A stretch of DNA of 64,000 bases. Source: Rhyacophila brunnea (lineage: Eukaryota; Arthropoda; Insecta; Trichoptera; Rhyacophilidae). Both the position numbers and the translations under genes were made by a program. Position 1 is the stretch's first letter, and every line of letters begins with the position of its first letter. Below, piece by piece: positions 42,301-52,030 of the stretch. The notes beneath the pieces were generated by a model. It was not told the DNA's origin. It ran no database searches and was given only the letters and a program-made list of their open reading frames with translations. The DNA lies in the NCBI GenBank assembly GCA_022495005.1, contig JAGYXB010000687.1, positions 1,674,001 to 1,738,000 of the forward strand, given 5' to 3'.

Positions 42301-44609
42301 TATGTTAAATTGCTTACAAATAAACAGACGGATTATATTCAAGTGGTTTGTAAATAATTTTCATATGAATAAATAATTTTGCTATTCGAAAATGAATAAA
42401 TTAGTCCTATTGACAGAAGGGTTGTGCACTACTGCATTAAGGCATAAAACCGGGTTATAAATGTTTAGAATGATTCCCAACCTTAATCCCTTCATGGAAA
42501 AAGCAGTCCATGACGCGCACCAAGTGAGGAAACGGAAGACCAGCCAGGATCCACCACTCCCAGTCGGAGTAGAGACGCTCCGATCGAGCACCACACACCC
42601 TCGCTACATACGCCCACGCAGACTTCTGAAAATGACAAAATAAGTAGAAATTAATTGAGGGGCCAAGGATTAAAGGGATGCAAGTGACATCTAAGTAAAA
42701 AATGAGTTAAGAGCAGTATTCACATTACCAAATGTCCAAACCTACCTACCTATTTGTGCGTGAAAAGAGATGTTTTCCTTTTATTCCTTCCATTGGATTA
42801 GATTCCGTGATGTATTTTTTTTAGATTTTAGTCAGTCTTATAAAAAAAAAAGGAATATGAATATTTTTTTTTGTCATATAAAATATAAATAATGTTTCCT
42901 TAGAAAACCATATACTTAATATTATCATTTAAATAATGTTGAAAACCATAGAATTTATAATCGCAAATTAAACTATGAAGTCGATTTATTCGACTCAGTT
43001 AACCTTGAACATGGATTCCTTAAATCCTCAGCTCCTAAATTTGGTTAAATACAGAATTAAATAAAATAGTCATATCCAAGCTATAAAGAAGCATTACAAT
43101 ATTATTATGATATAAAATAATAATATCGTCGGTGTTTTGTAAAAAGGGCGAATCAACCAAAATGCTACTTTACAGGAGGAGGATTTTTAACTTTTGACAT
43201 TTATTTGTTTTTTACCTGTAGATGATTATAAATATCTAACAAGTTTATAATAAAGCTTAAAAAGAATACTGTCATTATAATAGGTATTATTATATAATAT
43301 TTTAAAAGGCCTAATATGTCACATTTGCTTTTTATTTTGTAATTTTAATTAATTTAATTTTAGTCGATTATCGTTTTTAAGTACTTTCCTGTGGAGATAA
43401 AAATTCGCCGTTTTTACACAACAAAGCTAGTGTGGTACATATTGTATTTTCATTAAAAACTCGATTTCGCCAAAATGGTTGATTCGCCCTTTTTACAAAA
43501 CACCGACGATATGTGATGAAAGGACAATCATTACTCAAAATAAAAACACTAGTCTGATGTCGGCCTCGTTATCCATAACGACTGTAGGTACTTACTCGGT
43601 TTTATTATTTCTTCGTGAAATAAAAATTGAAAAAAGCTCGATCAGAGAAGTGCTTTTTTGTAGATTAGCAATCCAAACTTTGGAGTATGGGAACTAACAG
43701 TCTATCCAAAATGCAAACAAGGGCAAAATTTATATTTAAAAAAAAAAAACACAATATTGCTGGTTACAATCGGTACCTAAATCACCATTGAGATATTATA
43801 ATATAGGAAACGACCTAATTTCGCACAGGTTTTACGCGATCAATTATGTAGTTGTTAAAATAAGAAATTAAGGTTTTGATATTTTGCTCGGCGCATTGGT
43901 ATGGTGGTGTGCAAAAAAAATAACAAATACAGAACGATGGGCTTAAAATCTCTCTATCCTCGCCACGACTATTTAAAAAAAAATGTATTATCATTGATGA
44001 GATACCTACTCTGGTCCCAAGTCGTGTGATTTTTATGGTAATTTAAAAAAAATATAAGGTTAATACAGAATACAGGTAAATAAAGGTAAAAATACAGGTT
44101 CGCGGATACCAAGTCTAGACTGAACGACGTGAAAAGTTGGTCGACAATATAGTAAGAAGCTTTGCTTTCATTTCGGAAAATTATTAATGATTTTTTCCCT
44201 CCATAAGTTGGATGGGATTTGCAAGTTTTTTTAAAAATTAAAACAGTGACATTCTAAATAAAATGGTAATAACACGATCGATGAAATACTATTGAGATTT
44301 CTATTAAAAAAACAAGACAAACTCAATACAAAAATCCTATTTTAAACACATAAGCCATTATAACAGATTAGCTTTCCTAATTGAATTTATTAAAATCGTT
44401 TGCATCCTTACGTAGATACTGGTCTATAGTTTTGTAATATTACATTAAATTCTACAAATTATTATTTGAATATGGATAACTTACGGCATGTTTTTTGGCA
44501 ATCTGCATGACAGTCTTCCAAGTTACTTCGTAGAGGAGCTTCGTTTGTGTGATGAACATTTTCTCCTTCGCCGCGACCAGACTCGCCATACAGTGATAGC
44601 ATTCTTCCT
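27247..44609 (-). CDS. sky: skywalker / TBC1D24 orthologue, 3' part (7 exons plus 1 cassette)
   Basis: Sky/TBC1D24 is a presynaptic TBC-domain protein that binds phosphoinositides and controls synaptic-vesicle trafficking via Rab35; its TLDc domain is linked to oxidative-stress resistance. Exons: 44609-44485, 42625-42482, 41121-40937, 39342-39174, (37678-37592), 31266-31108, 28509-28286, 27388-27247; phases agree throughout. Seen: the second half of the TBC domain (CYHCMASLVAAKEKMFITQ, HLVRVMDCFFHEGIK, SPTKLLRTAFSIRAL), a linker, then the TLDc domain (WSWLPVRITMYQPVLLYTTE, YFGTGETFLFSLYPE, TFNNPPLC, LEVYGF). About 382 residues without the cassette; full-length family members have about 560-600, so roughly the N-terminal third is missing. 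I found no earlier exon between 44.6 and 64 kb. Confidence 0.93.
27765..27875 (-). repeat. tRNA-like SINE head
   Basis: On the minus strand a B-box GGTTCGATTCC lies in AGATACAGGTTCGATTCCTG, preceded by a degenerate D-arm-like region. No acceptor stem closes, so it is a SINE head rather than a tRNA gene. It lies in the last sky intron. Confidence 0.5.
28286..28509 (-). CDS. sky: sky exon (TLDc core)
   Basis: Acceptor TTGCACAG, donor GGAGG|GTAAGA; phase 0 in, 2 out. It encodes VFGAYCSSRWYERN, AYFGTGETFLFSLYPERAK and LFMAADSKMITIGG, the conserved centre of the TLDc domain. Confidence 0.96.
28510..29031. other. sky intron, no further feature
   Basis: AT-rich sequence with nothing recognised. 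Confidence 0.5.
29032..29640. repeat. Dispersed repeat X, copy 1
   Basis: From CGTTTTTCTTAGCTCGTATT to CATCTTGTAATTA this segment is closely similar to 54166-54553 plus 55857-55890. It carries an internal duplication: a block with TATATACGTGCGTTACTATG occurs at about 29298 and again at about 29478. The other copy has only one such block. No coding frame is recognised; the class is unknown. Confidence 0.75.
29641..31107. other. sky intron, no further feature
   Basis: AT-rich sequence with no supportable exon or repeat. Confidence 0.5.
31108..31266 (-). CDS. sky: sky exon (start of TLDc domain)
   Basis: 53 codons, phase 0/0, acceptor GTTTGGTGTAG, donor GAG|GTACGG. It reads LFTLWSWLPVRITMYQPVLL then YTTEEHGCSLTTFYVRAEQH and EPTLLMIKTCNNE, the first half of a TLDc domain. 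Confidence 0.95.
31267..34022. other. sky intron, 5' of the piggyBac-type element
   Basis: Mainly AT-rich DNA. A segment at about 31950-32110 is slightly more balanced but has no recognisable coding content. Confidence 0.5.
34023..34801. mobile_element. piggyBac-type MITE with TTAA ends
   Basis: The element is bounded by TTAACACATTGATCGCCA and, inverted, TTAACACGTTGATCGCCA, with TTAA at both outer edges (34023-34026 and 34798-34801), the piggyBac target signature. Subterminal copies of GCCGGTCACC (for example GCCGGTCACCGGTGAYCCCC twice near the right end) resemble the internal repeats used by piggyBac transposases. About 780 bp, non-coding. It lies in a sky intron. Confidence 0.8.
34802..37591. 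other. sky intron with unrecognised element remnants
   Basis: Around 35160-35760 plus-strand frames include YRADRQHRTRYF-like basic words and LCSVCGEGLRKDKMA, suggesting a degraded transposon protein with a zinc-finger-like knuckle, but the family could not be named. The rest is AT-rich and featureless. Confidence 0.35.
37592..37678 (-). CDS. sky: sky candidate cassette exon (29 codons)
   Basis: Between the linker exon and the TLDc exon lies an 87-nt segment with a strong donor GGAA|GTAAGT and an acceptor CTCAAAAAG. Phase is 0/0, so inclusion or skipping keeps the frame. It reads GSHSPGPRSLSVGVFPIHSI then KSQILDQKE. GC content and codon use are like the flanking exons and unlike the intron. 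I recall similar inserts in other insect skywalker isoforms, which makes alternative splicing likely but unproven. Confidence 0.7.
37679..39173. other. sky intron, no further feature
   Basis: AT-rich; nothing recognised. Confidence 0.5.
39174..39342 (-). CDS. sky: sky exon (linker between TBC and TLDc)
   Basis: Acceptor CTCATTTCAG, donor CGAGAG|GTAAAC; phase 2 in, 0 out. It encodes SSQYISRIFIKTEMVLKSRS followed by a Ser/Arg-rich linker (RQLVRSRSSDNLPTSQSQ) and VQMMSHTLTIRE-like residues leading into TLDc. Confidence 0.88.
39343..40936. other. sky intron, no further feature
   Basis: A stretch at about 39790-40020 has several short inverted words (agtggcgaacctgccagc ... gctggcagtaaat), possibly an old MITE, but ends and duplications are not clear. 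Confidence 0.35.
40937..41121 (-). CDS. sky: sky exon (end of TBC domain)
   Basis: Acceptor CATTTCAG, donor CTAAG|GTATTC; phase 0 in, 2 out. It encodes VLYRVAMAVIMLFHKYS and FCRNIPVSPTKLLRTAFSIR, the C-terminal helices of the TBC domain. Confidence 0.93.
41463..41690 (-). repeat. SINE family A copy
   Basis: It matches the SINE at 1596-1797 over most of its length: tail CCAATTAGGATCGGACATGG, body TAGGTTGAGCAAAAGTGGCC, and head with GGTCCCAGGCTCGAATTTTG (minus strand). The B box has one substitution. It lies in a sky intron on the same strand as the gene. Confidence 0.75.
41775..41835 (+). repeat. tRNA-like SINE head
   Basis: A B-box GGTTCGAATCC occurs in GGGCACAGGTTCGAATCCTA, with a loose A-box about 40 bases upstream. 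No closing acceptor stem. A different family from the SINE just upstream. Confidence 0.45.
42482..42625 (-). CDS. sky: sky exon (TBC domain, HLVRVMDCFFHEGIK)
   Basis: 48 codons, phase 0/0, acceptor GTCATTTTCAG, donor AAG|GTTGGG. It reads SAWAYVARVCG, DWEWWILAGLPFPHLVRVMD, CFFHEGIK. The Trp-rich segment and HLVRVMDCxFHEGIK are hallmarks of this family. Confidence 0.93.
43123..43512. mobile_element. MITE with near-perfect 37-bp inverted ends
   Basis: The left end ATATCGTCGGTGTTTTGTAA, continuing AAAGGGCGAATCAACCA, is repeated exactly in inverse at the right end. The high identity of the two ends suggests recent activity. About 390 bp, non-coding; the superfamily is undetermined because the target duplication (perhaps AT-only) cannot be separated from the ends. 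It lies in a sky intron. Confidence 0.85.
44485..44609 (-). CDS. sky: sky exon (TBC domain, CYHCMASL)
   Basis: Acceptor TTTCTTTCCAG, donor GCC|GTAAGT; phase 1 in, 0 out. It encodes EEECYHCMASLVAAKEKMFI followed by TQTKLLYEVTWKTVMQIAKK, a helix pair of the TBC domain. The 5' partner exon, which must end in phase 1, was not located. Confidence 0.9.
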
Positions 44610-45380
44610 CTGGAAAGAAAGAAAAATAACTCATTAATACGATATTCAGTAATAAACCCAAACATAATTTCTTTATAAGAAACTTCGACCTTATAAATGA
44701 ACTAATCGAAGAAGTTACATCGCTCAGATAAGGCTACAAAATGGGGAGGAGATACTCAACATTTTATGCTAACAGTACAATTTATTGAAAAAACAAAGTG
44801 TCCAACATTTTCAAGTGAAGCAAGATGAAAACTTATGATTTTAAATACATCAGTAAAGCAAGTAGGTATTCAGATCAGATATCTGAAAATGGATCTGGGC
44901 GTCCAACAAGATTTCAATAGTGAGACTAAATGGCAAGTAAATAAAGATGCAAGCATCTCGGGATGTCTACGAGATATTGTTTGTAAAAACAAAGGCATTT
45001 ATAAAACTTGCCTCGGATTAATAATTATGGCATGGGATACGTACGTACTACATACATACATCATATTATGCTGTAAAGAGTGTAGGTAAAGGATATAAAC
45101 GAGACAGACGACGTAACAAAGAAAGAGTGGAGGGCTTAGGGACGCGGAGACCCGAAGAACTAACTGACTAATTTAGAGGAACCCACGATCAAAATACAAT
45201 AAATACCAAAATTTACATTCCAACTATAACTAATTTATTATTATTGGGGATGATGAGCAATAACTGATGAAGTGATGACATAATAATATTAAAAATCGAT
45301 TGCCAAAGTAGCTTGATTTGGAAGAGCGCTGATGAGTAGGTATTAAAATTGACCAATAGTTAAAATTTGTCGCAATTAGT
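44610..45380. other. DNA upstream of the first recognised sky exon
   Basis: It must be sky intron because the exon at 44609 needs an upstream phase-1 partner. No exon was recognised here. Confidence 0.45.
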
Positions 45381-45389
45381 ATGTCACTG

Positions 45390-45470
45390 CGTAGCATATT
45401 GGTAAATGAGACAGATATGGCGTAAACCCGGGAGATACAGGGTGCGATTCCCCGTACGGGTGGCTTACTT
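45390..45470 (+). repeat. tRNA-like SINE head
   Basis: A B-box-like GGTGCGATTCCCCGTACG follows a degenerate A box (GCATATTGGTAAATG). The ends do not pair. Confidence 0.45.
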
Positions 45471-46004
45471 TTGTCAAAAAAGATTTTTTCTATTGGTTAT
45501 AATATACTCTATCAGAAAGTGTTTTTCAAAATTATGTATGTTCAATAATTAGAATGATACATTCTTAAAATCTTGTGAATTATTCGTTGACTAAAAGAAA
45601 TAGTTAATTATAATAATATTAGTTTATTTTTTCCGTACAGGTACCTACGTATCTGTTCGAGTGGTTATATTATGGGCCCTTTTTTATGTTAGTAGCAGGG
45701 ATTTTGGTAAAACTCCACAGGGATCATATTGGAAATCCGAGAAATTTTGAAAGTGATCACATGACGAAAAGAAAGGAGAAAATTTTTGAATATACACATG
45801 GAATGGATGGATGAAACTAGGATCCTACACATTATGGAGCATGTGAGATTTGCTGCCTCTCCCACCCCGGGCAGATCCCAAAAAGAATATAAGGATAGCC
45901 GATACTCAACTTCGCAGAAATCTGAGATGTTTTATTTATTTTTTATTTAATATTCTTTATTATAGAAAAAAAAACATAATTTTGAAAAACTTCAGAAACA
46001 TACA

Positions 46005-46045
46005 TCCGGAGATTGAAAGGCGTGAGTTCGAGTCCCACTAGATCC
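46005..46045 (+). repeat. B-box fragment of a tRNA-derived SINE
   Basis: The sequence GCGTGAGTTCGAGTCCCACT has a clear B box (GTTCGAGTCC). The preceding tRNA half is unrecognisable. Confidence 0.4.
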
Positions 46046-46154
46046 AACTTTGTTTCTATTATGTTTGTTTCCGAGGAAAAGACTTTTTATTTTTAGCACT
46101 AAAAAAAGTGACGAGGCCCAGTTACAATAATGAAACCCAGACTTGAGAAAATCC

Positions 46155-46245
46155 AATACACGTATTGTGTCTTCACTGAGAATCGAACCCGGTTATGAAA
46201 ACCATTGCCTTACGAAGAGGACTACTCACAGCGTAGCCAGACGCC
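46155..46245 (-). repeat. tRNA-like SINE head
   Basis: Minus strand: AACCGGGTTCGATTCTCAGT (B box) preceded by a D-arm-like CTGGCTACGCTG region and a long pairing-free stretch. Probably a SINE head. Confidence 0.45.
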
Positions 46246-46475
46246 CCCTTCTAAGCAAAGTCCCTGGCGGGACAGCTAAATTCACGGTTGTTCAACAAAT
46301 ACAAATAATAATAAGTTTGGGCTAAGACAAATGAACGTGATGCACAACACGTGCGCCGAGCGGATACTTGATGCTGAAACCTTCTATTGATGTGATTGCA
46401 AACAATTTGAAAGACTTGTACAGGAATGGCATCAGTCATTCCAGTTAATCCCGGGAAAAAGAGACCAAACATATT

Positions 46476-46721
46476 GTGAAACTAATTTCATTTGTTTTAA
46501 GCATATCAACACCTAATTGCTATACAGAACGCGTATTTTCTCAGATGAATTTAAAGTGGTCAGATGCAAGAAACATATTATGTTCTATTGATAATATCAG
46601 AATTAATTGTTCAATTCAACATGATATACTCATCAAGGCCGTCAATTATGAACAACACGACAATAAGACAGCACCACTATTGGGGAAAACTTTTCGATGC
46701 ATTACGACCGAATTTATGTAG
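46476..46721 (+). pseudogene. hAT transposase C-terminal fragment
   Basis: An 81-codon open frame reads SISTPNCYTERVFSQMNLKW, SDARN and then IDNIRINCSIQHD, the hAT dimerisation-domain pattern (S.P.S.A..ERVFS.M...W...RN.L...). Catalytic regions are missing upstream, so it is a fragment. The preceding 140 bases show DAETFY and VQEWHQSF in broken frames, which may belong to the same element. Confidence 0.65.
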
Positions 46722-46789
46722 GAGGTATATCATCACATGACAGCAAATAAAAAAAAACAGATAACATAGGGGTGGACACAATAAACGAA

Positions 46790-46860
46790 TTGGCGGAATT
46801 CGAACGCCCTGCCAATCAAAGCCACTTTGGCCTACCTATCGAGAAAACTATTCTCTCTTG
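46790..46860 (-). repeat. tRNA-like SINE head
   Basis: Minus strand: GGCAGGGCGTTCGAATTCC contains a B-box-like GTTCGAATTCC. The remaining arms are unclear. Confidence 0.35.
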
Positions 46861-47104
46861 GCACGGTCGAATGATTCGAATCCGGCACGTTCGCACATCA
46901 CGTTATTCGAATCCCAAATCTAATATGTTTGTCTTTTCATGTCTCTATAAATCAATAGCGCCATCACCATATTATCTGATTCGATAATCATACCTAATAT
47001 TCGTAACACGCATAAGCAAATACGAATACATATTTATGTATTATCGATAATGTCAGAAATAAAAGAAGATAGATTTCTAGCCATGCTTTGGATTCAATGA
47101 CACG

Positions 47105-47134
47105 TTAGGTTAGGTTAGGTTACGTTAGGTTAGG
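47105..47134. repeat. Interstitial (TTAGG)n telomere-type repeat
   Basis: Six units of TTAGG or a one-base variant occur in register. TTAGG is the ancestral insect telomere repeat. Shorter runs occur near 47570 and 50707. Confidence 0.8.
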
Positions 47135-47184
47135 TATTACTCTTTATCTGTTATTCAAACGGGGTTTTATTATGCCATACTTAA

Positions 47185-47400
47185 ATAATCTCGCCGTCGT
47201 TAGACGAGAGTGGTGATTGTGACCGTTTATGAAGTCGTAGGTCTCGGGTTAGAATCCCTGGTCTGGCAAATTCACATGTTCACGTGTGTGTTTCTCAGAT
47301 CATAGACATAGTAGGTTGAGCAAGTGGCCAACATCGATTAAAAAAAAAACTGTTAAGAAACCTCTTCATTGGGTGGCTAAGATCCACATCAGATTTTAGA
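47185..47400 (+). repeat. SINE family A copy
   Basis: Plus strand: GTCGTAGGTCTCGGGTTAGA, then CCCTGGTCTGGCAAATTCAC, TAGGTTGAGCAAGTGGCC and a tail with GGTGGCTAAGATCCACATC. It shares the body of the SINE at 1596. Its B box is GGTTAGAATCC. Confidence 0.7.
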
Positions 47401-47739
47401 GTAAAGTTAATGATGATTATTTAAATAAGCTAGTCTTAAGTTTTTATAATAAACATAATCTTATTTTTGAAAATATAATGAATTACAATACTTTGATAAT
47501 AGTCAGGACCGGTACCGTCCGGTTAGAAGAACATTGCTAACATATATTTCAATTAAATACATTGTTAGGTTAGGTAGGTACTGTAATTAAAAAAATAAAT
47601 ATGTAGGTAGTAGATTATTTTCCAAGTACTATTTATTGACTGATAATATTCTTTCGAAAAATGTTTCGTCGTCAATGATTCTGAATTAAATGATCACTAG
47701 TTCTCGAGTTCAACGAAACATTACTTTTGCACCCACAAC

Positions 47740-48220
47740 CTGGCTGTGCCAGGGGAAGCTGCCCCGCTAACGCACCCATTGCTACTCCGCTGCCTGCAGG
47801 ATCTATTCTCACAAGTAAAACGATAAACACGTAACATGTTTTAATCATAAATTCTTACAAAATGAATGAACATTCATTCACGAAATCATTTTCAGAAAGC
47901 GCTTGGCGGCGATTGACTAAACTACGTGAAGGACGTTTCGGCCAGTTTGAAGTGGTACATTTGCCGATTATCGGTTTACGATAATGTTGCACAATAAAAT
48001 CGCACGGATTAATGGTGATGGGCAGCGGGGCTCAGAGGCACGACGTGATGTGATGAGGATAGCGCTTTCAATGGAAGCTCGTTAACAGATTTATTCGCGA
48101 GAACTTGGCCGGCGTCCAGCCGTCGATTATTTTGTTTTGAAAGAGCGTCGCGATAGCTGGCCCGCTAGGCCGCGACGTCGTCTGACGTCGATCTCGATAG
48201 CGTCCGATTAATTCACCCAC
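47740..48220. other. GC- and CpG-richer island
   Basis: This stretch is clearly richer in G+C and CpG than its surroundings (for example GTCGCGATAGC, GCCGCGACGTCG near 48150-48180). No long coding frame with family resemblance was found. It could be a promoter and first non-coding exon region, possibly for sky, but only its position upstream on the minus strand supports that. Confidence 0.3.
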
Positions 48221-48229
48221 TATGACTAT

Positions 48230-49655
48230 GACTATACCATAGTTTTAAACTTTTAAAGCGTTTATTCCGTGGACGATTTTTTTATTATATCTATCTTAAT
48301 ATAATTTTGCATTAGTCTTGGGTATATAATAGGTATCTGTATTTAATCTGTCAACGGATTTTTCGCATATTTCCCGTACATCCATATAATATGTACCGCG
48401 GTTATCTTACTGTCGTTCTGAAGATGGGTTTGTCGACCGAAAAAGCTGCCAACATAAAGTTATGGTAAAATTAACAAAAAAACTTTGTTTTAAAAGCATG
48501 TCAATACTACAGTATAATTATGTTATTGTAACTACATATTATATAGTAATGCGGTGACGACGCATTCTATTATAATTTGAGGGCGGTCCGGTACTTACTT
48601 CAACATGGGATAACAGTACAACGTTCTTAAAAATAATTGATGATTTTTCATGAATTGCATTGTATGAGCCAATAAAAACCTCCTTCAATTAGTTATTTTG
48701 GCAGCTTTTTTGAGTATTATTGCAAAAAAATATTTGTTTTAAATATGCGAATACACGGTGACATGTTTCTGACGTTTTCCATGTTATGTATTTTAATTGC
48801 TAAAGACGAGGATACCGGTAAATTTTAATGGCAGGATACGTACATAGTGGTTCCGGGCATAGTAAAATGAATTGCTCTCAAGAGAGTTGTCAAGTATGTA
48901 GGTTGGTGCCCGTGCAACAAGTAATAATAGAATACAATATTTCTTCTAGCGAGTGTGTAAATTCTAAATGATAATATATCAATATACACGAATACATTTA
49001 ATTGTCAAACAAATAATATAAAATCAACTGTCTTCAAACATGTGTAATAAAAATAAAACACAAATGAGGAGACATATTATATTATTACGAAGAAAGTAGC
49101 AAAAACAATAGAAAGTCTTTCTGTTTATCATTATTATATTGGTACGGATAATAAAAAATGAAAACAGTAAAGCTTGGATGAGTGCCGTCTGGCATTTAAT
49201 TCGCGATCAGCAGCCAAGAACATAGAAAAATAAGTTTTTCAATGTTTGATTAACAAGCACATGGCTTATTTTCATTATGCAATGCGTACAGAAGCAGAAT
49301 TTATACACCTATTGGATATTAGCATTAAAGACGACAGATAATATATTATTTTCATCGAAATGTTATCATCAGTAATAAGGATCAAATTTAATATAGGATA
49401 CATAGAGCAAGTAAATGTTTATGGCAAGGTATTATATTATTTAACTGGAAAATGATGAAAATTCTGGGCGTGTGCCTGATTCTCACTTCTAGTCGGCGTT
49501 TCTCTAGTCTCTGAATCAGATCACTCAGCGTTATAGTATTATAATGTTATTCTAATTAAATAATTTAAATCTTATTGAATACATACTCAACATAATTGTT
49601 CTGCGTTGATTATGTAAACAAAACTAGGTAGTGATTTTTACACGTAGATAATTGT
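48230..49655. other. AT-rich non-coding DNA
   Basis: Nothing recognised. Confidence 0.5.
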
Positions 49656-49659
49656 CCAG

Positions 49660-49997
49660 AAGCCCGGTCGCACATATATATTAAATGCGAAAATGCGAAA
49701 CAGTCCTAAATCATAACCGCCGGCAATATCGCAACCCACTTCCGCGCATATAGGCGGGACCATGCCGGGACAGTGACGTCACGCGGCTAGCCGAAACGAA
49801 TGGTTGAATGCGAAAAGCAGCATTTTGCTCTTTGCTCAAATTTGTTACATGCGACAAGTATTTTTTTTCTTCCAACTGTGTTGCACCGACGCTATATGTG
49901 GCAGTACATAAAGTTACATATATATGTTTTGTGTATGACAACAAAATCACATCGAACGACGTGTTGCCGTCGAGACTTCATATGTGCGACCGGGCTT
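49660..49997. mobile_element. 338-bp MITE with AAGCCCGGTCGCACATAT ends
   Basis: The 18-bp end AAGCCCGGTCGCACATAT at 49660 recurs exactly in inverse at 49980-49997. A diverged relative of the same length lies at 13806-14143. Non-coding. Confidence 0.85.
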
Positions 49998-50508
49998 ACA
50001 CATAGTAGGTTGTATGAGATAACATGTTTGTGACTCGTACATTCTACAGTTCCAAATCATAACCCAGTGATTTTAAACTTGTTCATTTCGCGGCTCCCTT
50101 AGTATACAATTCTCTCACGGCACATTAAATAATATGTACCTACAGTATTATGTTCTAACCATTCAATGAAAACTTTTCTTTCAAAATCCGATTCGAGACC
50201 TTTTTATATTATAACCTCCACTATGGTTCACTTAAAAGCGAACGTAGTAATTACCTATCATTTTTTACAAGTCGACCATGTTTCGTGTTTGAAATGGGCA
50301 ATTTAAGTACTTAGAAAATAATACCTCGTTCATTCACAATAAATTCCAGTTTCGGGGTTTTTCTTGACAATATATAATTATTCAATAAATTGCCTGTTGA
50401 ATTATTGATTATTAATGATTCTAAAATTGCGTTAAAATGATTGCGGTTTTTGACAAATGCAGTTAGGACGAAAAAACTTATAAGTAATTCATTTAATCGT
50501 GTGCGGAA

Positions 50509-50890
50509 ACTTGTACGTATGCAGTTCGCCGTATAACACTTCACCGTGAAATGTTGTAACGGAAATATATGGCCGTATATTATAAACCGTCCAACCTCTC
50601 TGGGTCGTATAGTGTCCAAATAAAACACGGGTTTTGTCGGTATACACTTTACAGGAAGCCAGTAGCGAACCAATTTTGAAAATAGCCGATATACTGGATT
50701 ATTTCTTAGGTTAGGTAAGGTTTTCATTCTTGAATGCAGGAATTTTGCGAAAATCGGCTATGAAAATTGAATTAATGTTCATATTGAATCTAATAAAATT
50801 GGAGACCGTGTAGTATACGGTCATCTCTTTCCGAAAAGAAAGCTCACGGCGAACTGTGCCACGGTGAAATGTTTACGTACAATTTACATG
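50509..50890. repeat. MITE-like repeat Y, copy 1
   Basis: Inverted ends TTGTACGTA...TACGTACAA bracket about 380 bp, and GTTCGCCGT / CTTCACCGTG words recur in both arms. Its left arm (CTTCACCGTGAAATGTTG) and right arm (GCTCACGGCGAACTGTGCCA) match parts of 57540-58040. The 138-codon minus-strand frame partly covering it shows no family resemblance. Confidence 0.55.
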
Positions 50891-51414
50891 TAACCTCATT
50901 TAATCATGAGTATTTGTAGTTCTTTTTCAGTTTCTCTTTAATATATCATGGATACCTATTATACTATATATTATAGAGAAGGTGTTCTTCAACACCTTTG
51001 GGTCACACTGTGATTTTTATATCACTCCACAACATTAGAACATCGCGTTTCGTATTGAAATAAAGAGTATTTTATTATATTTAAACTGACTACATTTTAT
51101 ACCACAAACACAAGTTAACTCCATTAATTATTTTTCTTAGAATTGACGATTTACACCTCTTGAGTGTAGTATTTTTATTGTTTATAAAGAATAATGACCT
51201 ATTATTAGGTTTGACGATTTATTATAATAATACGCTATCCAGTGTATTGTTATTAATAAGATAGGGTTTTTACTAATTAGATTTTTTACTGACACTTCGA
51301 CTAGATAGGTAGGTAATAGAGTTTTTACCTACTTTATTGTATTGATTTACTATATGAGGTAGAGTTAAGAGTGTTCGTTGTCAGTGTGTGTTTGCCTTTG
51401 GTGAGTGCAAACGA

Positions 51415-51450
51415 CGCCTGAAGATGCCGAAAGGCGAAACCCGGGTCGCG
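51415..51450 (+). ncRNA. Hammerhead-ribozyme-like motif
   Basis: In order: CGC (51415-17), core CTGAAGA (51418-24, fits CUGANGA), a bulged T, stem GCC with loop GAAA and GGC (51426-35), core GAAA (51436-39), a one-base-pair stem III C-CCGG-G, TC (cleavage expected after 51447), then GCG (51448-50) pairing with the first CGC. This is the compact type I hammerhead arrangement reported for Penelope-like elements and retrozymes. The extra T between the core and stem II is unusual and could weaken activity. Confidence 0.6.
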
Positions 51451-51783
51451 AGAAACGACTTAAATGGGTACAGAGCTTGAATCCATTAGAATTTAAATTC
51501 AAATTCCATCAAGTACCTTCGGTCGAAAGTATTAACAATATAATACATACTAAGTATTATCAGTTTTCCTAGTCTCTATTCATGAAATGCATTCACGTCA
51601 GTCCAGATCATAATTATTTTTTATAATGAATGTTTGTAGGCAGAAATTGTATATGTACATGTGCATACAATATTATACATCATTGAATATTTATAATCAA
51701 TAGTCTTCAATACCCTCTTTTCATATATAATATTGAGAAGATTTTCTTTAATATTATTCTTCGGTAAAAACTTTTAAATAAAT

Positions 51784-52030
51784 TTAATGGTCAAGTTTTG
51801 GTGAGTAAAACGAGTTGAAAGTTTGCGGCCGATGTGCCACACCTTTCCGCCACTCGAGAGTTGAAAATAAAACAATTTGATAAGCCGCGTGGCAGCCACG
51901 AGCGTTTCTTGACACATGGCCAAGACGTTGGGGAGATGAAAACATCGGATAGTTAGTTACCCACTCCTGCGGGATGTGCCATCGCCAATATGGGACAGGC
52001 CGGTGCAATCAAGGCCTGAACAAAAACGAT
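51784..52030. other. Unidentified GC-richer segment
   Basis: More balanced base composition than the flanks and open for 74 codons on the minus strand, and in another frame it reads LAMCQETLVAATRLIKLF. I cannot assign it to a family; it may be an old element or part of the 5' region of the adjacent THAP exon. Confidence 0.25.

Noticed and set aside
50311..50727. 138-codon minus-strand open frame
   Set aside because: No recognisable motif, and most of its upper half overlaps the inverted-repeat family Y, which explains the openness.
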